This document shows, one piece after another, positions 34,790 to 47,675 of a stretch of DNA of 64,000 nucleotides. The DNA lies in the NCBI RefSeq assembly GCF_050003625.1, contig NC_134398.1:104569253-104633252 (forward strand), written 5' to 3'. Position 1 is the stretch's first letter. The number at the start of each line of letters is the position of its first letter. Source of the stretch: Haematobia irritans. Lineage: Eukaryota; Arthropoda; Insecta; Diptera; Muscidae. The translations under genes were made by a program, and so were the position numbers. The notes below the pieces were generated by a model that did no database searches, was not told where the DNA came from, and saw only the letters and a list, made by a program, of their open reading frames with translations.

Positions 34790-36625
34790 CGAATCGTTCG
34801 AAATTCGAACACCTATTCTTCGCAGATCCGCAAGAGTACGCAACAGACCTCTTTATTTGCGAGACTATATTTTATTAATAAAGATGATATTACTTCGTTA
34901 AAACTATATTTTTAGAGAGATTTTTATGTCCTCATATTTAGTTATTATGGTAACACTATATTCAGTCCTGTCATCACATTACTTATGATTGCAAGTTTAG
35001 TATAAGCATTGAAATAATAAACATCATGAAGGAAAGACTACACTCATAGAAAAAAGTCTGTTGTTAATAGCAAACGCTGTCTGCTGTTTTTCAGTAAACA
35101 AAATGCTGCTGTTTTACCAGTTGTTTTGCTAAAACAGCAAACAATCTGTTATTTTGGAACAGCAGACATACACAGAAAAGTCAGTAGTTTGCTGAAATTT
35201 TCTGCTGATCCGAATAAAATTATAAAGTCTCTCGAGTCAAATGGACAATAATAAAATGGTATACATTATAAAACTTACAACGTTAAAAACAATTAGTATT
35301 TTTTGATTATGCAAGAACATTTGTGAACAAGCAACCTTTTTTAGTAATTTACATTTTAAGGTGGGTACCCTGCCAACATTTTTTGAATTTAACGGCGCTT
35401 CTGAGAATCCCCACCACGCCGAAAACAGTCGTATACGATATCCAAAACTCGGAAAAGCGCCGTCGCTATTGAGAAGTTGTACCACGCCAAGTTACTACAA
35501 AAAAGTATCGTATGGGTGCAATTATTAGGTGCCTTTCTGGATACATTTTGAAGGACGCCAATAAGAGCCCCTTAAAACAATTAGAAAAAATGCATTTTAA
35601 GATAGTTGTAAAATAATCATTGTGGTCAAGTAAAACACGATTGTTTAGATGTTTATTAATTTGATTAAACATTTATAAATTCTTATAAATATAACATTTA
35701 TATGACTATCACATCATATTTAACATAATTGTTTGCATTAATAAAAGAATGATGTTGAGTTACAAGTAGCAAGTTACATGTTGCAGCGTCTATCAGCCAA
35801 TGTTTTTATTCTCGATGGAGGCAGGGTGCCTGGCAAAATATCTGAAAAACTATCACTTTATTCCATTTGGAAAGTCAAAAATTGTTCACCAATATACCTT
35901 TCACAACTTTAAGCGAAATAACATCTTTTCAGCACTTCATTATCGTTTTTATTTAAATTAATTATAAAAAGCTAGTTGCGCTTAGTGTTTCACAAAATAT
36001 AAAATGGCTCTTGTAACAATAGTGATGAGTAAAATTCATAGCTTTTGATACGCCTCCCCCCATCACAGTTGGCGATTGTTGTAATATCACTTACGGGTCT
36101 GTGGTAGCGATGAGGATGAAATGGAACTTTGAAATGCTGGCAGGGTATAGGTTCGAGTTTGGCCACTAAAATCGCAATTTTCACGATTACTTTTCTCTAG
36201 TTACTGGATTGCATTCGCGCACTTTTCAGCAATTTTAAGCAAAGAGAGTAAAATGCACTTTTACTATCTTACCAGTTTTTACTGGATAATTGTTGCTAGA
36301 AAAGTACGCGAACAGACCTATTGTCGGTGAAGTCAGTTTTGACAAATGTCAAAGTCGATATGTCAAATGCCAACGCCATCAAAGCATCACTTTTAAATTT
36401 GTTGTTTTGTAATATATTTTCAAAATTTCTTTTATTATATTTGGAAGTATTGTGTTTGTCATTTAAGAAATTTGCCATTCCTTTCATAGTCCTTTTGTTT
36501 TTAATAATTTTTAGATTGGAAAATTACTATTATACATTCATGGGAGTAACTATCGTGCAATGGTTCATACCCGCTTTGCATACAAACGGTTATGGATTCA
36601 ATCCCAGTTTCGACCAAATACCATA
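34790..36625. other. Patchwork of short non-coding repeats (unit 1)
   Basis: No gene is supported. At 35042-35220 lie CTGCTGTTTT/AGCAAAC words shared with 52980-53276. At about 35355-35830 a segment begins GGTGGGTACCCTGCC and ends with a near-inverse GGCAGGGTGCC, with CGGCGCTTCTGAGAATCCCC inside. At 36138-36190 is a truncated end of the MITE seen at 57468-57701. The 101-codon frame at 36321-36626 has no recognisable domain and changes length in unit 2 through an in-frame insertion, so I do not call it a gene. Confidence 0.5.
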
Positions 36626-36895
36626 AAGTTTGCAAAGGTGGATTGGTGAATTACTCCCTCTGTAACGCTGGTGGCATTTCTGAATGTTTCATAGCTACTC
36701 TAAAATTTTCATAGCATAGGGAAATGATGTTCATGCTTGGCTATAAAAAGACAGGAAATGTCTTTGAGCTAAACATGGAATCGGGCAGCACTCAGTGACA
36801 AAAGAGAAGTTCAATACTGCGGTATCATAATGGACTAAATAGTCAAAGTGAGTCTGAAATAACGGGCTGCCACTATAGCTAAGCTAAACTGTATA
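36626..36895 (+). repeat. LOA-like LINE/SINE 3' region, unit 1
   Basis: TAACGCTGGTGGCATTTCTG...AACATGGAATCGGGCAGCAC...GGTATCATAATGGACTAAAT...GGGCTGCCAC: a longer version of the 3' region also found inverted at 57726-57905, ending in the tail shared with 16500-16575. No coding part attached. Confidence 0.65.
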
Positions 36896-37124
36896 CAATT
36901 GGCAAAGTTCACCTTAAATGTTAGTATTAAAACCAGGATATCATTACAACCTTGCTATTGTAGCGAAATAAGAACAACTAAAGACGGCCTTAAGAGAATA
37001 GTGCATGCTTTTAGTTTGAATCAATTTGATTTTTTGCTAAAAGTACCTATTTTATTGGTCAACTTTGATGACATCTTTCAATGCAATACCCATAAATAAA
37101 ATAGTTTACAAAATAAAATTGTTG

Positions 37125-37755
37125 TCATGTATATTTAATGAGAGGTGATTTTTTTTTATGTATTTTCATCTTGAAAATAAAGGTTGAATTTTTATATGCA
37201 AAACGTTTTGAGATATACTTATATTTTTAGTTTTTTACTAGACGCGAAAATCATATCTCAAGCTAGAAATGTCCGGTTATATCGTTGGATCTGTGATAAG
37301 TTAAGTGGTTCTAATTATATCGATGAAAATTGGGTAAATTTTCATCATGTTTTACAGGGATTCTGTGCCGGTTGAAAAGTGCCAACCCTTGAAATAACGT
37401 CCGGTTTCTCTCTATCCTCGTAAAGGTGATACTTTAACGTAAGAATAAGACTAGAAGAAAAATGACAAAGTTGTAAGCATATTTTTTGAAAATGTGCCCT
37501 TAATTACAGATCCACATTTGTTCGTCATCTCAATACCTTACATTTAAGTAGCAATAACGATATAATCGTACATTTTTAGCTCGAGAAATGATTTTTCTAA
37601 TGAAAAATGGACGAAGAACTAAAAATATGAGGATATCTCAAAAACTGTTTCATTGAAAAAATTTTAACCTCTATTTTCGAATTCAGTAGATGAAAATACA
37701 TACAAAGCAACCTCTAATAAAATGTAAATTTTAGTGTAAACTAGTGTAATTACTA
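37125..37755. mobile_element. Family-2 inverted-repeat element, short copy (unit 1)
   Basis: Arms of about 150-180 bases. Left: ATTTAATGAGAGGTGATTT...GAGATATACTTATATTTTTAG...CTAGAAATGTCCGGTTATAT. The right arm is the complement, ending TTTAGTGTAAACTAGTGTAA. No ORF; MITE- or fold-back-like. Same family as the outer element at 1737-8785. Confidence 0.75.
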
Positions 37756-37937
37756 ATTGTTTGTTTTTTTACTTCTTTTCATTACAGATTGTTATGTTTT
37801 ATCCGCGTGTATAAGGCCAAAGAAGAAAAATAAACGAAAATAAATCCTGTACAACACTTCAACTCAACTTCCAATACTTCGATAGAATTCAATTTATTTC
37901 ACACACTTAATATATGTAGAACTTATTGTATTAAATG

Positions 37938-38541
37938 TGGACAAACTTCACGTTTGTCCAAATTATTATGAATTTATTATTATTTATTTATGATTTTTTT
38001 TTATGAATTTTTAATAAATTTCAATGAATTACTCTTTAATGAATTGCATTTTTGGATTAATGAATTATGAATTGAATTGTACTCTCTATTTTGCTTTGAA
38101 TCATAAATGTGAATTATTTTCAATAACTTTTAGTAAACTCTTACTGAATTATTATCGATAAAAACTATTGTGAGTTTTTCCTAACGAGATTTAGTACATT
38201 AAGTTATCATCGGCTTAAGACGCTTTCTTTGTATCCACTTTCCCTCCAACTTTCAAACGGTGAGCATCAAAACCATTTCTCCTCTCCTTTACTTTCTTCT
38301 ATATTTTAAATAAACCATTGTATTACCATCTAAACTAAAACATTTCTGTGTTATCATTTATTTTCTTTCCGGTGGTTACTTCCTCATAACATTGTTGATT
38401 GTTTCTCATTGCTCTGAGAAATAATCAACAAAACCCGCTCATACAGTCCACTTGCTCTCTACAGGGGTATTTCACCAAACAACAGATCACCTGGTTGCTC
38501 CACTTCTCTGCCTTGAAATCTCCCCCCCCCCAAACCTTTCA
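37938..38541 (+). repeat. BEL/Pao 5' LTR, duplicate in unit 1
   Basis: Starts TGGACAAACTTCACGTTTG after AAATG and ends CAAACCTTTCA. Followed by TGATCCTCCGTAGCCG, a mutated primer site (TGGTCC in the other copy), and about 470 bases of leader, then the duplication breakpoint. It has no internal coding region of its own and is an orphan made by the tandem duplication. Confidence 0.88.
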
Positions 38542-39009
38542 TGATCCTCCGTAGCCGTTCACTGGTAACTACACCATAACATCCACAAACATCAACATTA
38601 ACATTACAATCCACAACACTAAGGTAATCCCCCATCTCTTTACTATAGTTAGTTGTGTGAAACCGCCGGTAAGTGATACAAATCACAAAACAAAACGTAT
38701 GCAAACACAAAGAAACGCGAAAAGAAACATTATAAAAAAGGTAAAAAATTTATTAAAACGTTTAAGTGTTAAAAGTCAATTAAAAACATTAAAAAATAAA
38801 GAAAAGTGTTTGGGAAATAAAGTGTAGTAAAAAAGAAAACATAATGGTCTAAAAGTGAAAAAAAATGGTTTAAATTCCATAAAGTTTTAAAATATAGCTA
38901 AAACGTTAAATAAAATCAGTAAAAGTTTGTAAGAGAAACGTAACAACAAAATAAAAGAAGCAAAATTTCCCATATCGGTCGAAAAAATTGTGTTTGCAAA
39001 CGGTTGTTT
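38542..39009 (+). other. Truncated BEL leader (unit 1)
   Basis: Same sequence as 43608-44077, cut at GCAAACGGTTGTTT where the duplication junction begins. No ORF. Confidence 0.85.
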
Positions 39010-39028
39010 ATCTTTCAGATAAACAACC
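39002..39028. repeat. Perfect hairpin at the tandem-duplication junction
   Basis: GGTTGTTTATCT (39002-39013), loop TTC, AGATAAACAACC (39017-39028). The left arm is the end of unit 1 plus bases resembling the unit start (TATCTTTCAG); the right arm is the exact complement. No such hairpin exists at either parental end (33973 or 44077). Confidence 0.9.
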
Positions 39029-39292
39029 GTATATCTTTCAGACTATGAACGACTTGCCAGAATGCAACCTGAGGAGTATTATCGCCTTCATCAAGGCATC
39101 ATAGTGGAAGACCTAGGCGCATCCGAAGGATACATTATCATAAGATGGACTCATTCCGGCCGGAGCGAGACAGACACGAAGAGGAAGATGGAAAGCAGTT
39201 TGAGGAACCGCAATGAACCAGCTATGGTTTAAGTGGACACAAATCCGCTAGCTCGGATTCGTGTCATCCTCCAAAACCTAACCTAACCTATG

Positions 39293-39794
39293 GTGAAATC
39301 TTGCGAGTCGTGTGCTAAATGTCGAAGTAAGCCACCAAAAGCTCCTCTTCATCACTAGCAAGAACCTCAAGAAAATTGGGAAAGAATACATATTGATTAT
39401 GCTGAACCGTTTTTGGGTTAACAGTTTTTAATTGTGGTCGATGCAAAATCGAAATGGGTAGAATTTCGAGTTGTAACTATTCCACAACGAATGGAACAAT
39501 TGTCCTAAATTTTTGCCACTTATAGGCCCCTTTCAATTATGGTATCAGATAATGCTACAGTATTCACAAGTGAACAATTATATTCACTTATATTATATTG
39601 TAACATCAATGGAATTTCTCAAAAATTAATTGCTCCGGCACAAATGGGTTAGCCGGGCGCACAGTTCAAATTTTAAAACGCTAACTTAAGGTAATGACAT
39701 ACAAAACCAGGTTAATGAGATTGTTCAGAGGTATCGTGCAGCTCCTCAAAGTTGTGGTAAAACACCAGCCGAACTGTATAGAAATATATAGAAC
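39293..39794 (+). pseudogene. Ty3/gypsy integrase relic, copy 2
   Basis: Same broken integrase as 34243-34745 (CESCAKCRSKPPKAP, MVSDNATVFTSEQ), duplicated with the unit. The stops are shared, so decay preceded the duplication. Confidence 0.8.
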
Positions 39795-41689
39795 CCTTAG
39801 GATAAACATCCATACCAACCCAACTAAAAATTAAAATTCGAATCGTTCGAAATTCGAACACCTATTCTTCGCAGATCCGCAAGAGTACGCAACAGACCTC
39901 TTTATTTGCGAGACTATATTTTATTAATAAAGATGATATTACTTTGTTAAAGCTATATTTTTAGAGAGATTTTTATGTCCTCATATTTAGTTATTATGGT
40001 AACACTATATTCAGTCCTGTCATCACATTACTTATGATTGCAAGTTTAGTATAAGCATTGAAATAATAAACATCATGAAGGAAAGACTACACTCATAGAA
40101 AAAAGTCTGTTGTTAATAGCAAACGCTGTCTGCTGTTTTTCAGTAAACAAAATGCTGCTGTTTTACCAGTTGTTTTGCTAAAACAGCAAACAATCTGTTA
40201 TTTTGGAACAGCAGACATACACAGAAAAGTCAGTAGTTTGCTGAAATTTTCTGCTGATCCGAATAAAATTATAAAGTCTCTCGAGTCAAATGGACAATAA
40301 TAAAATGGTATACATTATAAAACTTACAACGTTAAAAACAATTAGTATTTTTTGATTATGCAAGGACATTTGTGAACAAGCAACCTTTTTTAGTAATTTA
40401 CATTTTAAGGTGGGTACCCTGCCAACATTTTTTGAATTTAACGGCGCTTCTGAGAATCCCCACCACGCCGAAAACAGTCGTATACGATATCCAAAACTCG
40501 GAAAAGCGCCGTCGCTATTGAGAAGTTGTACCACGCCAAGTTACTACAAAAAAGTATCGTATGGGTGCAATTATTAGGTGCCTTTCTGGATACATTTTGA
40601 AGGACGCCAATAAGAGCCCCTTAAAACAATTAGAAAAAATGCATTTTAAGATAGTTGTAAAATAATCATTGTGGTCAAGTAAAACACGATTGTTTAGATG
40701 TTTATTAATTTGATTAAACATTTATAAATTCTTATAAATATAACATTTATATGACTATCACATCATATTTAACATAATTGTTTGCATTAATAAAAGAATG
40801 ATGTTGAGTTACAAGTAGCAAGTTACATGTTGCAGCGTCTATCAGCCAATATTTTTATTCTCGATGGAGGCAGCGTGCCTGGCAAAATATCTGAAAAACT
40901 ATCACTTTATTCCATTTGGAAAGTCAAAAATTGTTCACCAATATACCTTTCACAACTTTAAGCGAAATAACATCTTTTCAGCACTTCATTATCGTTTTTA
41001 TTTAAATAAATTATAAAAAGCTAGTTGCGATTAGTGTTTCACAAAATATAAAATGGCTCTTGTAACAATAGTGATGAGTACAATTCATAGCTTTTGATAC
41101 GCCTCCCCCCATCACAGTTGGCGATTGTTGTAATATCACTTACGGGTCTGTGGTAGCGATGAGGATGAAATGGAACTTTGAAATGCTGGCAGGGTATTAG
41201 GTTCGAGTTTAGCCACTAAAATCGCAATTTTCACGATTACTTTTCTCTAGTTACTGGATTGCATTCGCGTACTTTTCAGCAATTTTAAGCAAAGAGAGTA
41301 AAATGCACTTTTACTATCTTACCAGTTTTTACTGGATAATTGTTGCTAGAAAAGTACGCGAACAGACCTATTGTCGGTGAAGTCAGTTTTGACAAATGTC
41401 AAAGTCGATATGTCAAATGCCAACGCCATCAAAGCATCACTTTTAAACTTGTTGTTTTGTAATATATTTTTCAAAATTTCTTTTATTATATTTGGATTAT
41501 ATTTGGAAGTATTGTGTTTGTCATTTAAGAAATTTGCCATTCCTTTCATAGTCCTTTTGTTTTTAATAATTTTTAGATTGGAAAATTACTATTATACATT
41601 CATGGGAGTAACTATCGTGCAATGGTTCATACCCGCTTTGCATACAAACGGTTATGGATTCAATCCCAGTTTCGACCAAATACCATAAA

Positions 41690-41947
41690 GTTTGCAAAGG
41701 TGGATTGGTGAATTACTCCCTCTGTAACGCTGGTGGCATTTCTGAATGTTTCATAGCTACTCTAAAATTATATCATAGCATAGGGAAATGATGTTCATGC
41801 TTGGCTATAAAAAGACAGGAAATGTCTTTGAGCTAAACATGGAATCGGGCAGCACTCAGTGACAAAAGAGAAGTTCAATACTGCGGTATCATAATGGACT
41901 AAATAGTCAAAGTGAGTCTGAAATAACGGGCTGCCACTATAGCTAAG
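41690..41947 (+). repeat. LOA-like LINE/SINE 3' region, unit 2
   Basis: Copy of 36626-36895 within the tandem duplication. Confidence 0.65.
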
Positions 41948-42186
41948 CTAAACTGTATACAATTGGCAAAGTTCACCTTAAATGTTAGTATTAAAACCAG
42001 GATATCATTACAACCTTGCTATTGTAGCGAAATAATAACAACTAAATACGGCCTTAAGAGAATAGTGCATGCTTTTAGTTTGAATCAATTTGATTTTTTG
42101 CTAAAAGTACCTATTTTATTGGTCAACTTTGATGACATCTTTCAATGCAATACCCATAAATAAAAATAGTTTACAAAATAAAATTT

Positions 42187-42817
42187 TTGTCATGTATATT
42201 TAATGAGAGGTGATTTTTTTATGTATTTTCATCTTGAAAATAAAGGTTAAATTTTTATATGCAAAACGTTTTGAGATATACTTATATTTTTAGTTTTTTA
42301 CTAGACGCGAAAATCATATCTCAAGCTAGAAATGTCCGGTTATATCGTTGGATCTGTGATAAGTTAAGTGGTTCTAATTATATCGATGAAAATTGGGTAA
42401 ATTTTCATCATGTTTTACAGGGATTCTGTGCCGGTTGAAAAGTGCCAACCCTTGAAATAACGTCCGGTTTCTCTCTATCCTCGTAAAGGTGATACTTTAA
42501 CGTAAGAATAAGACTAGAAGAAAAATGACAAAGTTGTAAGCATATTTTTTGAAAATGTGCCCTTAATTACAGATCCACATTTGTTCGTCATATCAATACC
42601 TTACATTTAAGTAGCAATAACGATATAATCGTACATTTTTGGCTCGAGAAATGATTTTTCTAATGAAAAATGGACGAAGAACTAAAAATATGAGGATATC
42701 TCAAAAACTGTTTCATTGAAAAAATTTTAACCTCTATTTTCGAATTCAGTAGATGAAAATACATACAAAGCAACCTCTAATAAAATGTAAATTTTAGTGT
42801 AAACTAGTGTAATTACT
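42187..42817. mobile_element. Family-2 inverted-repeat element, short copy (unit 2)
   Basis: Copy of 37125-37755; arms and centre unchanged apart from a few substitutions. Confidence 0.75.
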
Positions 42818-43000
42818 AATTGTTTGTTTTTTTACTTCTTTTCATTACAGATTGTTATGTTTTATCCGCGTGTATAAGGCCAAAGAAGAAAAATAAACGA
42901 AAATAAATCCTGTACAACACTTCAACTCAACTTCCAATACTTCGATAGAATTCAATTTATTTCACACACTTAATATATGTAGAACTTATTGTATTAAATG

Positions 43001-43607
43001 TGGACAAACTTCACGTTTGTCCAAATTATTATGAATTTATTATTATTTATTTATGATTTTCTTTTATGATTTTTTAATAAATTTCAATGAATTACTCTTT
43101 AATGAATTTCATTTTTGGATTAATGAATTATGAATTGAATTGTACTCTCTATTTTGCTTTGAATCATAAATGTGAATTATTTTCAATAACTTTTAGTAAA
43201 CTCTTACTGAATTATTATCGATAAAAACTATTGTGAGTTTTTCCTAACGAGATTTAGTACATTAAGTTATCATCGGCTTAAGACGCTTTCTTTGTATCCA
43301 CTTTCCCTCCAACTTTCAAACGATGAGCATCAAAACCATTTCTCCTCTCCTTTACTTTCTTCTATATTTTAAATAAACCATTGTATTACCATCTAAACTA
43401 AAACATTTCTGTGTTATCATTTATTTTCTTTCCGGTGGTTACTTCCACATAACATTGTTGATTGTTTCTCATTGCTCTGAGAAATAATCAACAAAACCCG
43501 CTCATACAGTCCACTTGCTCTCTACAGGGGTATTTCACCAAACAACAGATCACCTGGTTGCTCCACTTCTCTGCCTTGAAATCTCGCCCCCCCCCCCAAA
43601 CCTTTCA
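43001..43607 (+). repeat. BEL/Pao 5' LTR
   Basis: 607 bases, TGGACAAAC...CCTTTCA, with a poly-C run near its end whose length differs among the three LTR copies. The 3' LTR lacks about 125 bases found here (around 43135-43265). Confidence 0.92.
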
Positions 43608-43623
43608 TGGTCCTCCGTAGCCG
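43608..43623 (+). promoter_or_regulatory. BEL/Pao primer-binding site
   Basis: TGGTCCTCCGTAGCCG directly follows the 5' LTR (its first TGG is the normal complement of a tRNA CCA end). The matching tRNA was not identified. Confidence 0.6.
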
Positions 43624-45029
43624 TTCACTGGTAACTACACCATAACATCCACAAACATCAACATTAACATCACAATCCACAACACTAAGGTAATCCCCCA
43701 TCTCTTTACTATAGTTAGTTGTGTGAAACCGCCGGTAAGTGATACAAATCACAAAACAAAACGTATGCAAACACAAAGAAACGCGAAAAGAAACATTATA
43801 AAAAAGGTAAAAATTTTATTAAAACGTTTAAGTGTTAAAAGTCAATTAAAAACATTAAAAAATAAAGAAAAGTGTTTGGGAAATAAAGTGTAGTAAAAAA
43901 GAAAACATAATGGTCTAAAAGTGAAAAAAAAATTGGTTTAAATTCCATAAAGTTTTAAAATATAGCTAAAACGTTAAATAAAATCAGTAAAAGTTTGTAA
44001 GAGAAACGTAACAACAAAATAAAAGAAGCAAAATTTCCCATATCGGTCGAAAAAATTGTGTTTGCAAACGGTTGTTTGTATGTATGTATGTTTATATCCC
44101 AATATCTCTAAAAAATTTGAAGTGCAAAAGTGCGATTTTTCTTGTATATGTGAAGAAAAAGTGAAAATTGTAAAATTTCCCCTCTTGTCTGTCCGTTTAA
44201 CTGTACCAAAACAGTTATTTCTGATAAAAAATCTTCCAAAAACTTTGCAAAGTGAAGGTCAAAGCGGTCGAAAGAATTTCATATTTATGCATATTTCTCT
44301 ATTAATGTATGTTTCTTTGTATATCATGTGAAAATATGCATAAACGAAGTTCAGTGACTTTGCAATGTAAATGTAAAAGCAAATAAAAGAATAACAAGAA
44401 GAAGAATTTCCCCTTTTGCTTTGCAAATAAATTCATTGCTATTTGTTTTGTGAACATAGAATTCCGAAAGCAGTGAAATTGTGCATATAAAAAACAAAAA
44501 AAAATTACAGTTCCACCATTATCCACCATCAAATAAACAGGTATTTCTATTATTTGTTTTTTTTTTCCTTTCATTTCGTTTATTTCCATCAATTCTCTTG
44601 GTTGATCTCATCAATACATTCCAAAATAACAATGTACTTATGATCATATGACAATCATTGTGGTTTAGAGTGTTGCCATATTAATCCCACTAACATAATA
44701 AAAAGGTGTGAAACTGACTGGAATTCAAATGTTTGGAATTGAAAACATATATGATAATTACCATTTGGATATATGTTACCGGAAGTAAAATAAAAGAAAG
44801 TACACCAGTTTGATCGTATTACACATTCAATTTCACATACAATTGCACAATCAACTAAATTATCGCACAATCACTAAATATTTGCACATTATTCCCCATT
44901 AATATTGCACTTTATTAAATATTACAAATCACGAATATATATTAACATACACCGAAATTAAAATCCACATATCATTTATTTACAATTTAATTATCGAAAA
45001 ATTTATTTGAGTATCGAATATACTGTACA

Positions 45030-46440
45030 TGCAAAAAATTAATGCATACACAGAGAGAAAAATTAATCAAATCTCAATAATATTGAAACGAATACCCTAA
45101 AGAATACAAACACATACAGCCATTTGTGGTACATTTAATTTTGCACAACAATTCAGCATCATAAAAATTTCGACAATACACGTGGAAAAATACACTAGGA
45201 AAATTTTTATTGTCGTTAAGTAAATACACGTGGAAAATCGCAATTTTCGTTTGAATACAATTATCAAAATATCATAAACTAAAACTATTGGTCCAAGTAC
45301 ACTTGGGGAAAAATATATAGAAAGAATTAAATTTCTGGCCAAATTGCACATAGAAAAAATACTAATTTGGAAAAAAAAACACGCGTAAAATTTAATTTTG
45401 ATCGAAATATTCTAAAAATTAATTATTTGCATCAAAATAGAATTTAAAGGAATATTATAAAAGGGAAGTAATTAAATAATTTGATCGAATTACACTGGAA
45501 AAAAATATATATAAAAAATTAAAAATCCGAAATACACTTAAAAAAATATTATAAAGTCAATAATTTGGATTAAAACTACACACAAACCAATTTTGCAAAG
45601 CCAGATTAAAACACACTCAAAAAATTACATCATTTTGATAAAAAATACACTCAAAAAAAAAAGTTTGCTAAATTTGATTAAAATTCACTTAAAAATATCA
45701 AGTTTGATAAAAGTACACTCTACAAAAATTAAAAACAATCTAATCTAAAATTCACTGAAAAACTAAGACATTTTTCAAAATACTACACTCAAAAAAATCT
45801 GGTTAATATACAACAATATTGAATAAATACACTTAAAAAAATGATTTTTTAATTAAAACACAATAAACGCAAATTGGTACAAATAAAAAATATATATACA
45901 AAGAAATGAAAATTCTCTAATTTTATCAAAGTACACTGCGAAAAAGTAATTTTGATCAAAAAGCAAAATTCTCTAATTTTCATCAAAATACAATGAAAAA
46001 AATCTAAATTTTATCAAAATCTCTAATTTCGATCAAATATACTCAACAAAATATTTTCGAATTTTGATCTGAACGCATTAAAAATATTTGTAATTTCGAT
46101 CATATCGCTCGTATAAAATATAAAAATTGCTTATTATTATTAATTTTGGTTTGCGCACAAAAACCAAAATTTTATTAAAACCTTTACATTATTTGTCAAA
46201 ATACACGTAAAATCAAAATTGGCTACGAAAAAAAAAGAATTAAAACATACCCAATACACTTTAAGAAATTTTCTTCGGTATCATCATATTACACTGCAAG
46301 AATATTCAATTTCAATCTGAATTGCACTGCAGAAAATAACTCTCGATTTAATTAAGTACGTTACGGAAAATTATTCTAAATTTCGACACTCAGGAAAATT
46401 TTTCTTTTATCACCCGAAATATACACTGATCAAATCAACG
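45030..46440 (+). repeat. Degenerate periodic array in the BEL leader
   Basis: About 1.4 kb in which words like AAAATACACT(C/T/G)AAAAAAT and TTTGAT(C/A)AAA alternate every 30-60 bases, never identical. It is AT-rich, has no ORF and sits midway in the 4-kb leader. It looks like an old, diverged tandem array. Confidence 0.65.
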
Positions 46441-47675
46441 ATTACAACTACACTCAAAACCAACATTAAAGTATGGTTTGTGAATGACTCACCAAAATAA
46501 CAGGTAAATTGTGAAAAGTGAACATACAACGAATATTATTTGAAATAAAAATTAGCGGCTTATATGGAAAATTGTGAACATTTATCGCAATTTCCGAATC
46601 CTAAAACGAAAAACAATTACATCTCTGCTCATATGTTAACAAAAATCAAAAATACCATCTCAAATATCATCGCTCTGTAAAATATAACATTTACATATCT
46701 GCTTATACGATTAAAAAGTGAAATCTAATCTGAAAGCCGAGTTGGCTGGTAAAACATAATTTTCTCGCTCTATAAAAATAACTTCTCGTGCTCTGTGAGT
46801 TTTATTATGATATTTGTCTATTGTGCTATATCGAAATTTGAAGAAATTTTTTGAACTTTATTAAGGATATATGATTTTTTCGAAGAAATTCAAGAAAGTT
46901 GTATTTCTTTTGAATTGGTTCAATATATTTCTCGTTGAAACTTAAATTTCTCGCTCTGTGAAGCTTACAATTATATGGCCTGTTGTGCTTACGAAATTAT
47001 TTGGAGGAATTCTTGAACTTTATTGGGAACATATGATTTTTTTTCGATTCTAAGGAATTCTAGAAAGTCATAGTTCATTTGAATGAGTTCAATATATTTC
47101 ACCACGATCGAACTTTTACTGGAAAACACTCTCAATGGAATTTGATATCTTCTCTCTTCAATGAAAGATAAAATTTTGGTTTTTCTGGAAATAATTATGG
47201 AAATCATCGATTTATTTTAATAATTCGGGTTTAAATCAACTTTTATCGAAATTGAATTCGTCAATGTCGTCACATTCTATATAAAATAAAACATCTCGGT
47301 ATTTGTGGGAACACAATTAAAATTATCTCAAATACATTTCATGAATTGCAATCAATTAGAATTGATTTATTACATGTCTTCGCATATTTAACTCATCGCT
47401 TATTCTCTTGAACAAGTAAACTACTATATTTTCGCAAAATTTGCAAACACCGCTAATTAGTTTATTGGTTCAGGGGATACATTTTCTCATTAAACGCGAC
47501 TAAACGGTTGGGGGTCACCCGCAAAACTTAACATTTACATTTCATATACGTAAACATTTTGGTTCTCACTGAGTATCAACGATTCTGGTTTATTCCATCG
47601 ATAAATCCCAAAGATTCGATTTTCCCGACTAAGTCGACCGATTTTAATAACGATATAATTTGATTTGTTACCGAT

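Larger units (their letters stand above)
33973..39009 (+). repeat. Tandem duplication, unit 1
   Basis: Direct repeat of 39027-44077 with offsets of about 5049-5064 and roughly 1% or fewer differences by eye. The unit contains a LINE tail, a gypsy integrase pseudogene, several short TIR-type repeats, a LOA-like tail, a family-2 element, and the 5' LTR plus about 470 bases of leader of a BEL/Pao element. It therefore arose after the BEL insertion. It ends abruptly inside the BEL leader. Confidence 0.93.
39027..44077 (+). repeat. Tandem duplication, unit 2
   Basis: Second copy of 33973-39009, continuous with the complete BEL/Pao element. It has two rather than four CCTAA units at about 39275, an extra TATTTGGATTATATTTGG-type insertion near 41491 and scattered substitutions. 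It contains the same elements: gypsy integrase relic 39293-39794, short repeats 39840-41690, LOA-like 3' region 41690-41947 and family-2 element 42187-42817. Confidence 0.93.

Noticed and set aside
36321..36626. 101-codon hydrophobic frame repeated at 41371-41688
   Set aside because: Both copies come from the tandem duplication, not independent conservation; no domain and no plausible gene structure.
40286..40721. Two small minus-strand frames repeated from 35237-35672
   Set aside because: They overlap non-coding repeat sequence and are identical only because the region is duplicated.
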